A stretch of 64,000 nt of DNA, taken from contig CAWDMA010000001.1 of assembly GCA_963803425.1 (NCBI GenBank), forward strand, positions 1,674,001-1,738,000. Direction: 5' to 3'. Source of the DNA: DASPWW01 sp963803425. GTDB lineage: Bacteria > Actinomycetota > Thermoleophilia > Solirubrobacterales > 70-9. Within the stretch, counting starts at the first letter, position 1. Each line of letters starts with the position of its first letter. The notes beneath the pieces are model-generated. The model saw only the letters and a list, made by a program, of their open reading frames with translations. It searched no databases and was not told the DNA's origin. Made by a program: the position numbers and the translations under genes. This document shows, piece after piece, positions 9,827 through 17,819 of this stretch.

Positions 9827-10636
9827 TCAGCCATGCAGCCCCGAATCGAGCAGGCCCTTCATCTGTGCGCCGTCGACCAGCACGTGCGCTCCTGAGACGT
9901 AGCTCGCCCGGGGCGAGGCGAGGAAGGACGCGACGTTCGCAATCTCCTCCGGCTCGCAGATCCGGCCCAGGGGCAGTGTCTCGAGCACGATCCGGCGCGC
10001 CTCGTCCTGCTCGATCTCCCTGTCGGCCGCGAATCGCTTCTCCAACCCGTCCCAGCGATCCGTGTTCACCGGCCCGGGGTTGACAGTGTTCACCCGGACG
10101 CCGTGGCGCCCGTACTGCTCGGCCATCGCCGCGGCGAAGTTGACGTCGGCGGCGTTCGCAGCGCCCGCGGTCAGCTCCCAGTACGAGGACTTCATCCCGT
10201 CGTTGCCGACGACGAGGACGACGCTCCCCGACCCGCGCTCCCTCATGTGCGGCAGGATCGCGGTGCAGCATCGAACGTAGCCCATGAACTTGAGCTGGAG
10301 GCTGCTCATCCAATCGTCCCCGGTCAGCCCCTCCAGCAGGCCCCCGGGGCTGCTCCCCGCGCACGTGATCAGGATGTCGACGTGCCCGAGAGCCTCGATC
10401 GCGCCGTTCATCGCCCGGTCCACGTCGGCCTGGACGCTCATGTCGCCCGCGAAGGGCAGGACCGTGCCGCCCGTGGCCGCGCTCAGCTCCTCGGCCGCCT
10501 TCTTCAGTCGACCTTCGTCTCGCGCCGTCACTGCGACATCGCAGCCCTCCTCGGCGAGGATGCGCGTGGTCTCGCGACCTATGCCCTTGCTTCCTCCGGT
10601 GACGATCGCCTTCGAACCAGCCAACCCTAGATCCAT
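9827..10636 (-). CDS. Short-chain dehydrogenase/reductase family protein with altered active site
   Basis: The 269-residue Rossmann protein has the cofactor motif TGGSKGIG, an NAG-like CAGSSPGG segment and the RVNTVNPGPVNTDR segment of classical SDRs. The start at 10636 follows AAGGAGAAGG, so it is a separate gene although an open frame runs in from the M24 gene upstream. Where classical members have Ser...YxxxK, this one reads NDGMKSSYWELTAGAANAAD, with Thr and Ala at the aligned Tyr and Lys positions. Either it uses another acid/base arrangement or it is not a standard oxidoreductase. It is followed by the ACMSD-like gene in the same direction. Confidence 0.85.
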   Translation of the reverse strand: MDLGLAGSKAIVTGGSKGIGRETTRILAEEGCDVAVTARDEGRLKKAAEELSAATGGTVLPFAGDMSVQADVDRAMNGAIEALGHVDILITCAGSSPGGLLEGLTGDDWMSSLQLKFMGYVRCCTAILPHMRERGSGSVVLVVGNDGMKSSYWELTAGAANAADVNFAAAMAEQYGRHGVRVNTVNPGPVNTDRWDGLEKRFAADREIEQDEARRIVLETLPLGRICEPEEIANVASFLASPRASYVSGAHVLVDGAQMKGLLDSGLHG

Positions 10637-10661
10637 CGGTTCCCTTCTCCTTCCGTCTCGC

Positions 10662-11772
10662 TCACTCGATGACAGCAGCTCGTTGGTGTCGTAACGTCCG
10701 AGAGGAGATCGTGTCGCCCCCGCGTCGACCGCCACGATGTCCTTGACCTGAAAGCCCCAGGTACCCGGAACCAGCAGCACGGGCTCCGTGCCGAGCACCA
10801 TCCCCTCCTCGATCCGCGCGTCCCCGTGGCTCCCGATGTAGGGCTCCTCGTGAAGGAAGAGCCCGATCCCGTGTCCGACGAAGCTGAGCGGCGCCCACCC
10901 GAGGCTCCGAAAACGCTCCGAGACCGTCCCGTAGACCTGCGATCCGCTCGCTCCGTCCCGGATCGAGTCGAAGATCAGATCCCGGCACGCCACGATGTCG
11001 GACCAGATCCGGATTGCTTCGGGCTCGGCCTCCTGGACCACGGCCGTCCGGCAGATTCCGGTCTGGTAGCCGTCGAGGGTCCCGAACACCTCGAGGCGGA
11101 CGATGTCTCCTCGCGTCAGCTCGCGCATCGTCGGCCCGACGTTCGGAAACTGGCTGCGCTCGCCGCTTCCCAGGATCAGCCACTTGTAGCCGTCGGCACC
11201 CAGTCGGAGCAGGTTCGTGGTGACGGCGCCGGCCAGGTCCAGCTCGGTGTCGCCCGGGCGGACGGTCTCGATCGCCTCCTTGATCGAACGATCGGTGATC
11301 CTGGCGAGGCGGCGCATCAGCTCGAGCTCGCGGGGCGTCTTGATCATCCTGAGCCGGTTGAAAATCGTGTGCGCGGGCTGCCATCGGACGTTGGGAAGCA
11401 GTCCCGTGAGCTGCTCCATGTCACGTGCCGGCAGATAGTCGGTCTCGATCCCCACCCGCGCCCCCTCCAGGCCCATGTCCCGGAGCAGGCCCGCGAGCAC
11501 GGGCATCGCGTCCTCGGCGAACTCCTCCCAGACTCGGACCTCGGACTGCGGCTCGAGCGACCGAACGGTGGAGGCCTCCATGTCGACCGTGTACAGAGCG
11601 CGCTCGCCGTCGCGCGTGATCACAACCGCGGCGTGGCGCCACCGCAGGACCGGCTGGGAAGGGACGACGAAGCCGGTCACGTACGCGAAGTTCTCCGGGG
11701 AGATCGCGACACGCCGTCCAGGTCCTCGGCCTCGATCGCCTCGACGCACTTCTGCACGATGTCCTCGTTCAT
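10662..11772 (-). pseudogene. Creatinase/Xaa-Pro peptidase (M24) family protein, two frameshifts
   Basis: The start at 11772 (MNEDIVQKCVEAIEAED) follows AGGAAG, but the frame breaks near 11710, where one missing base would restore GVVAISPENFAYVTG. The body has the creatinase N-terminal and M24 C-terminal domains. The end should read TNELLVIE-stop, but a second missing base near 10672 lets the frame run into the SDR gene. Compared with the intact M24 protein at 53.3 kb, three of five metal ligands are changed (Asp to Glu in RLEVFG, Asp to Gly in QTGICRT, Glu to Lys in FQVKDIV), while the catalytic HGIGLFLHE is kept. Metal-free creatinase and ectoine hydrolase are relevant precedents, so C-N hydrolysis of a small molecule is more likely than peptidase activity. 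Confidence 0.75.
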
Positions 11773-11828
11773 TGGGGCTTCCTGCCGCCGAGAAGTCGGA
11801 GTACTGGAACCGGTCGGGACTGAACGGC

Positions 11829-13059
11829 TCAGGTCGTGGTCGGCTCTCCGCCCGTGAGCAGATCGGCCACCAGTGACGCGGTGGTCGGGGCGAGGTGCAC
11901 GCCCTTCATCGCGTGGCCCGTCGCGAACACGACGTTCTCGATCCCCTCCGGCCGGCCGATCACGGAAGCCCATCGGGTGCGCAGGGGCGGATCCCCCGCC
12001 ACACCTCTGTCACCTGACCGCCGCTCGATCCCGCGCAGGGCTCGAACGCCGGCCTCGAGGGCGGCCATCGCCCGAACCCGGTCGAGGCGCATGACCAGCC
12101 CGGTCAGCTGCAGGGTCCCCGAGAGCCGAAGCCGGTTGGAATACGGGGTCGCGATGCACCGCGCCTCCTGCAGGTAGACGGGAACCGATGGATCCGAGCT
12201 CGCCGGGCTCGAGGTCGAGGTGGTACCCCTTCCCGCCCTCGATCGGGAACGGCCGTCCCAGGGTCCGGCTCAGCTCGGCTGTCCAGGCTCCATTCGCCAC
12301 GACCACGACCGGGTCGGATTCACCTCCCCTTCCGCCGTCTCCAGAGCCTCGATCCGGTGCCCGCTGGATGCGCAGGCGGAAGACCTCGGCTCTCGTAGCG
12401 GACATCGCTCCTGCGGCCGCCGCCGCCTCCGCGACCGCGCCAGGAACCGCTCCGGGTCACACTGGGCCTCGTCGGGATAGAGCACTCCGCCCACGACTCG
12501 ATCGGACAGGCGCGGGCTCGAACTCCCTCGCCCGCGCCCCGGACATGACAACCGACTTGATCCCGTGCCGGCGAGCTCCTCGGCCTCGGCCGTCCGCCTC
12601 GACGTGACCTTCTCGGTCTCGTAGACGTTGATCGCTCCGCTGGTCTCGAGCCCGGTGTCAAGACCGTCGCGGCGAGCTTCTTGTGCAGCTCGAGGCTGGC
12701 GAGGCTGAAGTCGCGGATGGGCTGGTCGCTGTGCGGACCTGCTTCACTGCGCGGCGAGCACGAACTGGAAGCCAGGGGATGAGACGCGGATGGGGGCGCA
12801 TGCTGAACGGGCTGTCCCGTCGCGCATGTGCGCAGACCCTCCCGGACCGCCGCCGGCGTCGTCAGAGGCGTCGAGTGGGCGGGCGACAGCAGCCCCGCGC
12901 TTCCCGCTGAACAGCCGGACAGCAGATCGCCGGCGCGCTCGAAGATCACTGGCTTGACCCCGCGACGTGGCGAGCTCGAGCGCGGCCGTCGAGACCGAGC
13001 GAGCGCCGCGCCGACGATGGCGACGCTCGGGAGACCGCAACTCGGAGCTCATCGCGCAT
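11829..13059 (-). pseudogene. DAO-type FAD oxidoreductase (glycine/D-amino-acid/sarcosine oxidase family), many frameshifts
   Basis: Fragments in all three frames follow one another in family order. A Rossmann start SVAIVGA and TAALELA come first. Next are VIFERAGDLLSGCSAGSAGLLSPAH, DFSLASLELHKKLAA, RVVGGVLYPDEAQCDPERF, VVVANGAWTAELSRTLGRPFPIEGGKGYHLDL and the C-terminal FAD-binding end GHAMKGVHLAPTTASLVADLL. At least six single-base shifts are needed to join them, yet each piece is well conserved. Such enzymes oxidise amino acids to imino acids with release of hydrogen peroxide or transfer to quinones. If glycine or sarcosine is the substrate, the product would be glyoxylate or glycine, matching aceB and gcv nearby. 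The start is approximate. Confidence 0.65.
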
Positions 13060-13972
13060 CCAGCCGTACTCGCCCGCGCCGCGCCGCGCTCGGCCGTCCG
13101 CTCGACCTCAGCGATATAGCGGCGTGAGGCCCGACCACTGGCTTTGCCGACGGTGTCGGCGCGCGCCGCCCCAGTGCCCCGCGCCCACACGGCCCGATGC
13201 CCGAGCTCTCGGCGAGCATCGAGGTCGGCGTGCTCGGGTGGGGGTGCGATGTCGAGCACGAGGCTGCCCCGCGGCAGCGCTCGAGCACCGCCGGTCAACG
13301 ACCGGCGCCGGGACGGTGGAGAAGACCATCTCGGAGCTCCGGAGCCAGGATCGGTAGCTGGTCGAGGGAAGCGGGAATCGAGGCCGTCTGCGATGCGCCC
13401 GCGCGCTGCATCGTGTTCCTGCCGCCACATGCACGCGGGCCCCCAGCCCGTGCAGCCGGCCGAGCGAGCAGCGAGCCGATGGTGCCGAACCACGACCACG
13501 ACCGAAGCTCGCGTCGTTGATGGTGATCTCCGTGTTCTCGACGCGAGGCTGGATGCGCCCTCCACGATCGCCGGCCCCCGCAGCAGCATCAGTTCACGAT
13601 CCGGGTCGTAGTCGTGGAGCTCGAACCCCGGCCTTCTCGCCGCGCTGCGGAACTCGGGCGTCGCCCGCCGAGCGAACGCGTGCGCCTCCGACGCGAGCGC
13701 GCCGAGCACCCCGGCATCCGCGATCATCGGCTCATGCGCGTGAGGGGCATAGACGCTCAGACCCACGCCGATAGGGATCGGAAGCAGCAGGTAGTCCGCC
13801 CCGGCGACCGCGTCGCAGGACCGGTCCGCGTCATCGACACCCCGGGGCCGCCCCGTCGGCCAGGGCGAGCCGAAGGCGCGCACCTTGCGCCCGTCGACGC
13901 GGCAAGGCGAGCGATCTCCGCCTCGCGCTCATCGCCTCCGAGGAACGGCGATCCGAGCCGCTGCCACGACAC
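13056..13972 (-). pseudogene. Dipicolinate synthase subunit A-like NAD(P)-binding protein, many frameshifts
   Basis: The GTG at 13972 gives MSWQRLGSPFLGGDEREAEI, a DpaA-like N-terminus. Later pieces in other frames read AGADYLLLPIPIGVG, ATPEFRSAA, GFELHDYDPDRELMLLRGPAIVEG, a Rossmann segment around ASVVVVG, ARNTMQ-type residues, RGSLVLDIAPPPEHADLD, ELGHRAVWARG and RRYIAEVE. Several indels interrupt it. Sporulating bacteria use DpaA with DpaB to make dipicolinate, but no DpaB is seen and this group of organisms is not known for endospores. I infer an NAD(P)-dependent enzyme for some other metabolite. It overlaps the oxidase gene start, so the two were probably co-translated. Confidence 0.55.
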
Positions 13973-14368
13973 GCGGACATGTCCGGCACGGTCAAGTCCT
14001 CGTCGTCCGCGAAGAGCTCGACCCTGTTTCCGTCGGGTCGGCGACATACACGGTCAGGCCGTAGAGGCCAGGGCCGAGCCCTTGATCACATTGAACGCCA
14101 GCCGCCGGGCGCGCGCGGCGATGCCGCGGATGTCACGTGCGCGGAACGCGAAATGCTCGAGCACGGCCCCGGCCGGACCCGCCGCGCCAATCGTCAGACC
14201 GAGGCCCTCGTTCGTGACGGTCAACGGACGCCCGTCGGGGAAGTCCTCGCGATTCTTGACGCCGAAACCAAGAAAGCCCAGGTAGAACGCCTCGGCCTTC
14301 TCGAGATCGGACGTCTGAAGCAGCAGGTGGTGAAGCCGCCGCGCGGTGGGTTGGTCTGGGTGGGTCAT
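13973..14368 (-). pseudogene. VOC/glyoxalase-fold protein, frameshifted near its C-terminus
   Basis: The ATG at 14368 gives MTHPDQPTARRLHHLLLQTSDLEKAEAFY, a typical VOC start with a metal His. It continues with VTNEGLGLTIG, LEHFAFRARDI and FNVIKG. Near 14010-14040 the frame breaks; in another frame the ending reads GLYGLTVYVADP followed by RVELFADDEDLTVPD. VELF contains the last metal Glu. The family covers extradiol dioxygenases and glyoxalases; the exact reaction is unclear. No stop is found in the corrected frame before the DpaA-like gene, so a further indel near 13975 is likely and the end is approximate. Confidence 0.6.
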
Positions 14369-14564
14369 CGGAACGTCCGTTCGATCGACGGCGAGCAGCC
14401 CTCCGCGGCCCCAGTCGTCCCGGCTCATGTCCCGAAAGGTCACCTGAACCGCCTCGCGCCGAGCGCGTGCGGCCTCGACGAGCAGGTCGGTGATCCCCGC
14501 TATGACCTTTCGCTTCTCCTCAAGCGTGCGTCCCTCGAGCCACTCGACTCGTGACGTTCGGCAC
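14365..14564 (-). pseudogene. 4-oxalocrotonate tautomerase-like protein, frameshifted
   Basis: A GTG at 14564 would give MPNVT, supplying the N-terminal catalytic proline of this family. One base too many then shifts to VEWLEGRTLEEKRKVIAGITDLLVEA, the family core, and on to VTFRDMSRDDWGRGG. The expected length of about 65 residues would end at a TGA overlapping the VOC start (ATGA), if a second small shift is allowed. The continuous frame that appears to fuse it to the VOC protein is best read as a frameshift artefact. The tautomerase role is enol-keto isomerisation of small acids. Confidence 0.55.
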
Positions 14565-14669
14565 ACACCCATCCCTTCTGTCCGTCCCGAGACGGTCCGC
14601 GGACCGCTCGGCTGCGGCGAGGGCGGCCCCATTCGCCGTCTCGCATCGCGCGACCAGGAGACGATTCTT

Positions 14670-14686
14670 GGTTATAGTATCCTACC
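14670..14686. promoter_or_regulatory. AT-rich promoter/operator candidate between tautomerase and octopine-type dehydrogenase genes
   Basis: GGTTATAGTATCCTACC is strikingly AT-rich for this genome. It lies in the 130-base gap upstream of the tautomerase-VOC-DpaA-DAO run. It contains the partial dyad TAGGATACTA and a TATAGT -10-like hexamer. This is the likely promoter of a second minus-strand transcription unit; no binding protein can be assigned. Confidence 0.3.
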
Positions 14687-14693
14687 TTTGAAC

Positions 14694-15857
14694 TCATTTT
14701 CGAGTGAGAGCCCGACGCCCGGCCGTCCGCGATCGGTGACCGCATCGGGTTTCGAAGCCGTCGTTGAGGAGCTTGTGGACGCTCGGTGCACCGAGACCCG
14801 CGATCCCGAGCCGCTCCAGCGTCAAGCCTTCGGCGCGGTAGTCCCGGCTGTTCAGGGCTCCGGCCAGGGCGATAAGGGCGTCCATCGTCGGCGTGGGCAC
14901 CCCGTGCTGGCGGCCGAGCTCAGACCACGGCACCAGGCCCCAGGCGACATCCTCATTGATATAGCGATGGTCGAGCGTCGGCGGCGCCTTGATCCAGCGG
15001 TTCGGCGCACTGTCCTGCATGGCCGCATAGGCGCCGCCGGTCGATGCTGCGGCAGCGGTGGTGTAGCCAAGTCGGCAGAAAATGTCGGCGAAGGGCTCAG
15101 TCGCGATTCCGACGGCTCCTGCAACCGCCACCCGCTCTGCGTCTACCGCGTCGATCACCCGGCCGACAGACGGCGTCGTGCCCTCGTAGTAGAAGAGATA
15201 GTCGCCTTTGGTGTGCTCGAGCCAACCCGCGTTGCAGATGATCTGGGCGGGTGCTCGACGGCATTGATGTCGAGAAATCCGGTCTCGAGAACATTTGCCG
15301 CCTGCGTGAGCTCGGGATACAGCCGGAACCAATGCGTCGTACAGCTCCGACTGGCTCCTGCCGGGAAACGCCGCGAACGGAAGGTCGGTCGTCGTCGAGA
15401 TGATGTTGACTGCGGCGGGGCCGGTCATCCTGCAGGCGTACGTGAGAGTGCTGACCTCGCACGTCCGCACATCGGTCCGGCCGCTCAGCCGATGTATCTC
15501 GTGAGCCATGAACAGCCCACCACCCATGTGGCCGGGGTTGAGGAACAGCGGCTGGCGCGAGTCGATGAGACCAGCGAGCTCCCGAGCGTAGAACGGGTAC
15601 GACGAGATGGGCACCGCAAGCAGCACCAGGTCTGCCCCGACGACAGCCTCGCTGAGGTCCGCGGTAACCACGGACACGGACACGAAGGCCTCGCCCGTCG
15701 CGCCGATCTTCTGCAAGCCGCCGCGCTCGGCGATGGGCGTCAGCCTGTCCCTCGAGCGGTTGAAGAGGCGGACATCGTAGCCGCGGCTCCCGAGATCGGC
15801 AGCCGCAGCGCACCCACCGTTGCCAGCCCCCAGCACGGCGATGCTCCTGATGTCCAC
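14694..15857 (-). CDS. Octopine/nopaline dehydrogenase-family oxidoreductase (locally out of frame)
   Basis: The N-terminal Rossmann domain IAVLGAGNGGCAAAADLGSRGYDVRLFNR is followed by VLLAVPISSYP and FLNPGHMGGGL, as in octopine/nopaline dehydrogenases. The helical domain contains GDYLFYYEGTTPSVG and YINEDVAWGLVPWSELG. Between about 15253 and 15340 the open frame reads unlike the family, while a shifted frame reads LYPELTQAANVLETGFLDINAVEHP. That stretch contains the conserved NAVEHP-type catalytic His, so two compensating indels have scrambled about 30 residues. Known members oxidise or form opines (N-carboxyalkyl amino acids), which would release an amino acid plus a keto acid. It sits six bases after the enolase-family gene. 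Confidence 0.75.
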   Translation of the reverse strand: MDIRSIAVLGAGNGGCAAAADLGSRGYDVRLFNRSRDRLTPIAERGGLQKIGATGEAFVSVSVVTADLSEAVVGADLVLLAVPISSYPFYARELAGLIDSRQPLFLNPGHMGGGLFMAHEIHRLSGRTDVRTCEVSTLTYACRMTGPAAVNIISTTTDLPFAAFPGRSQSELYDALVPAVSRAHAGGKCSRDRISRHQCRRAPAQIICNAGWLEHTKGDYLFYYEGTTPSVGRVIDAVDAERVAVAGAVGIATEPFADIFCRLGYTTAAAASTGGAYAAMQDSAPNRWIKAPPTLDHRYINEDVAWGLVPWSELGRQHGVPTPTMDALIALAGALNSRDYRAEGLTLERLGIAGLGAPSVHKLLNDGFETRCGHRSRTAGRRALTRK

Positions 15858-15863
15858 GGCCCG

Positions 15864-17029
15864 CTACGCCCCCACTCGATACTCGGCGACCTTGTCCTCG
15901 TCCAGCTCCACACCGAGTCCCGGCCCCGACGGAACGATGAGGTTGCCGTCGGAGTACGTGAACGACTCGGTCACGATGTCGTCGACGTACATCCGGCCTG
16001 CCATCTCAGTGGGCTCCCGGCCCCGCAGGGTCGTGACCGGGAAGACGCCGGCCTCGGTGACAGCTGCGGTCGAAGCGACGAGGTGCAGATTGGCGGCGTT
16101 TCCGACACCGGTCTCGTGGGAGCCGTTCACATTGATCGGGAGCCCAGCAGCCTCGGCCACGGCCGCGACCTTCTTCGCCTTGAACAGCCCGCCCGGCTTC
16201 GTCGTGTAAAGCGAGATCATGTCCGCCGCCTCTCGCGCGACGATCTCCAGCACGTCTTGGGGCGTCCACGCGCTCTCGTCGGCCATGATGGGGACGTCGA
16301 CGGCCCGGGTCACCTGAGCCATTCTGCCCAATGCCCTCGACCGGCTGCTCGGCGTAGCGGATCGTTCTCGCGCTCCATCTGCCGGAGAAGTCGAACGGCG
16401 TACTTCGGTGTCGGCCAGCCCTGGTTGGCGTCGACGACGATGTCGATGTCGGCGCCGACGACGCGTCGGATCTCGCGGCACGATCTCGAACGTCGTACTC
16501 GGACGGACTTGCCGACCTTGAGCTTGATCGTCTTGATCCCCTCGGCGACGGCTGCTGCCGCCTCGGCGGCCGCGTCCTCGTAGTCCAGCCAGCCGAGGCA
16601 GTGCGCGAGGGGTATCTGCTCTCCGGATCAGCCCGCCGAGGAGCTCGTACACCGGGACGCCAAGCGCCTTGCCCTTGATGTCGAAGAGCGCCTCGTCGAT
16701 GGCAGTCTTCGCATACGGGTAACCCTTGACGGCGATGTCCATGGTGCGGTGCGCCTGCTCGATCGCAAACGGATCCTGCCGACCAGCGCGGGCCCGAGCA
16801 CCGACTCGATCGACGGCCACGGTCAGCTCGGCGGACTCGCCGAAGTAGCTGCCGTAGTCTCCGCCCCATTCCTTCAGCACGGTCGCCTCGCCGAGGCCCT
16901 CGATTCCCTTGTCAGTGCGCAACTCGAGCAAGGACGTAGTTGCCGAGCCGTGCCGCTGGGGAACGCCATCTTGTGCAGACGCCGCCATGGCAGCGCGACG
17001 TTGAACGCTTCGCAGCCGCGGATCTTCAC
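15864..17029 (-). pseudogene. Mandelate racemase/muconate-lactonizing (enolase superfamily) enzyme, several frameshifts
   Basis: GTG 17029 gives VKIRGCEAFNVALPWRRLHKMAFPSGTA. The frame then shifts to TTSLLELRTDKGIEGLGEATVLKEWGG, DPFAIEQAHRTMDIAVKG and TAIDEALFDIKGKALGVPVYELLGG. The barrel metal ligands appear in different frames: ADIDIVVDANQGW (Asp), RYAEQPVEG (Glu) and PIMADESAWTP (Asp). The C-terminal half from about 16330 down is intact, with NVNGSHETGVGNAA. At least four indels are needed. Members abstract an alpha-proton from carboxylates to racemise, dehydrate or cycloisomerise them. The substrate is unknown. Confidence 0.7.
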
Positions 17030-17053
17030 GTGCTCGCCGACCAGCGCTACGTA

Positions 17054-17095
17054 GCCCGCCCGCCCCTGGAGGCGGGCGGGCGGGCGGGCGGTTTT
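17054..17095. terminator. GC hairpin with GGGC repeats between enolase-family and isochorismatase genes
   Basis: Eleven-base arms GCCCGCCCGCC (17054-17064) and GGCGGGCGGGC (17071-17081) enclose a six-base loop. The GGGC tetranucleotide repeats on to 17091 before TTTT. It could act as a terminator or transcript-end structure downstream of the isochorismatase gene. The G-run strand also fits a G-quadruplex motif. The T run follows only in the plus-strand direction, opposite to the flanking genes. Confidence 0.35.
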
Positions 17096-17111
17096 GGTCC
17101 GGCCGAAGCCG

Positions 17112-17786
17112 TCAAGCGGCCACCATGGGGCTCTCCAGGAGTCCAGCCTCGTGCCACACCGAGGTGATCTCGTCTGCCGTGGCGACGCGCCCGAACGCCC
17201 TCCGGATGTCGGCAAGCGACGCCTGGTGCGGCCCCTCGCTGTAGCTCGCGGTGCAGTCCTCCACCACGATGATGTGGTAGTCGAGCATGTACCCATGGCG
17301 CGCCGTGGACTCCACGCACACGTTCGTCGTCACCCCGACGAAGATCAGGTTCTCGACGCCCTGGCTGCGAAGCAGCATGTCCAGCTCCGTGCCGATGAAC
17401 GCGCTGTATCGATGCTTGACGATCACCTCATCCTCGGGGGCCGGCTTCACCACGTAGAACTCGGCACCCCATGTGCCTTCCTGGCAGTGGTTCGTGTCGA
17501 GGCCGACGAGCTCATGCCGCTCCAGCATCGCCTTGGACAGCCACTTGTGGTCGTAGATCGCTTGGATGAAGATCGGCTTCACCCCTGCGGACCGGGCTAA
17601 CCCGATCAGCCGATCGGCGTTGTCCACGGCTCTTCGCATCCCTTCGAGATCGTGTCCGCGGTGGTTCGCGAACCAGCCGCCGTCCGCAAGGAAATCGTTT
17701 TGGACGTCCACGACCACCAGCCGCGTGGTCGCGGGGTCGACCCGCGCACGCGGCAGCTTGGCCGGGGACGTATCGGACTCACTCAT
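17112..17786 (-). CDS. Isochorismatase-family cysteine hydrolase
   Basis: The 224-residue hydrolase has the catalytic triad of the family: Asp in VVVDVQNDF, Lys in VIVKHRYSAF and Cys in VTTNVCVESTARHG. It resembles the N-carbamoylsarcosine amidase, ureidoacrylate and biuret hydrolase branch in having a long N-terminal extension and a DHKWLSKAML insertion. Those enzymes remove a carbamoyl group as ammonia plus carbon dioxide. Its place between a transporter and a hydantoinase operon suits hydrolysis of the N-carbamoyl product of ring opening, although the substrate is inferred. It lies 33 bases downstream of the substrate-binding protein gene. Confidence 0.85.
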   Translation of the reverse strand: MSESDTSPAKLPRARVDPATTRLVVVDVQNDFLADGGWFANHRGHDLEGMRRAVDNADRLIGLARSAGVKPIFIQAIYDHKWLSKAMLERHELVGLDTNHCQEGTWGAEFYVVKPAPEDEVIVKHRYSAFIGTELDMLLRSQGVENLIFVGVTTNVCVESTARHGYMLDYHIIVVEDCTASYSEGPHQASLADIRRAFGRVATADEITSVWHEAGLLESPMVAA

Positions 17787-17819
17787 GGTCTCCCTCCTTC
17801 GAGATGGTTGAGCGGGCGC

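Noticed and set aside
9827..11749. A single 640-residue M24-SDR bifunctional enzyme
   Set aside because: One missing base near 10672 removes the natural M24 stop, and the SDR has its own ribosome-binding site and start.
14054..14632. A tautomerase-VOC fusion protein
   Set aside because: The catalytic Pro start (MPNVT) and a stop overlapping the VOC start lie in neighbouring frames, so the fusion depends on indels.
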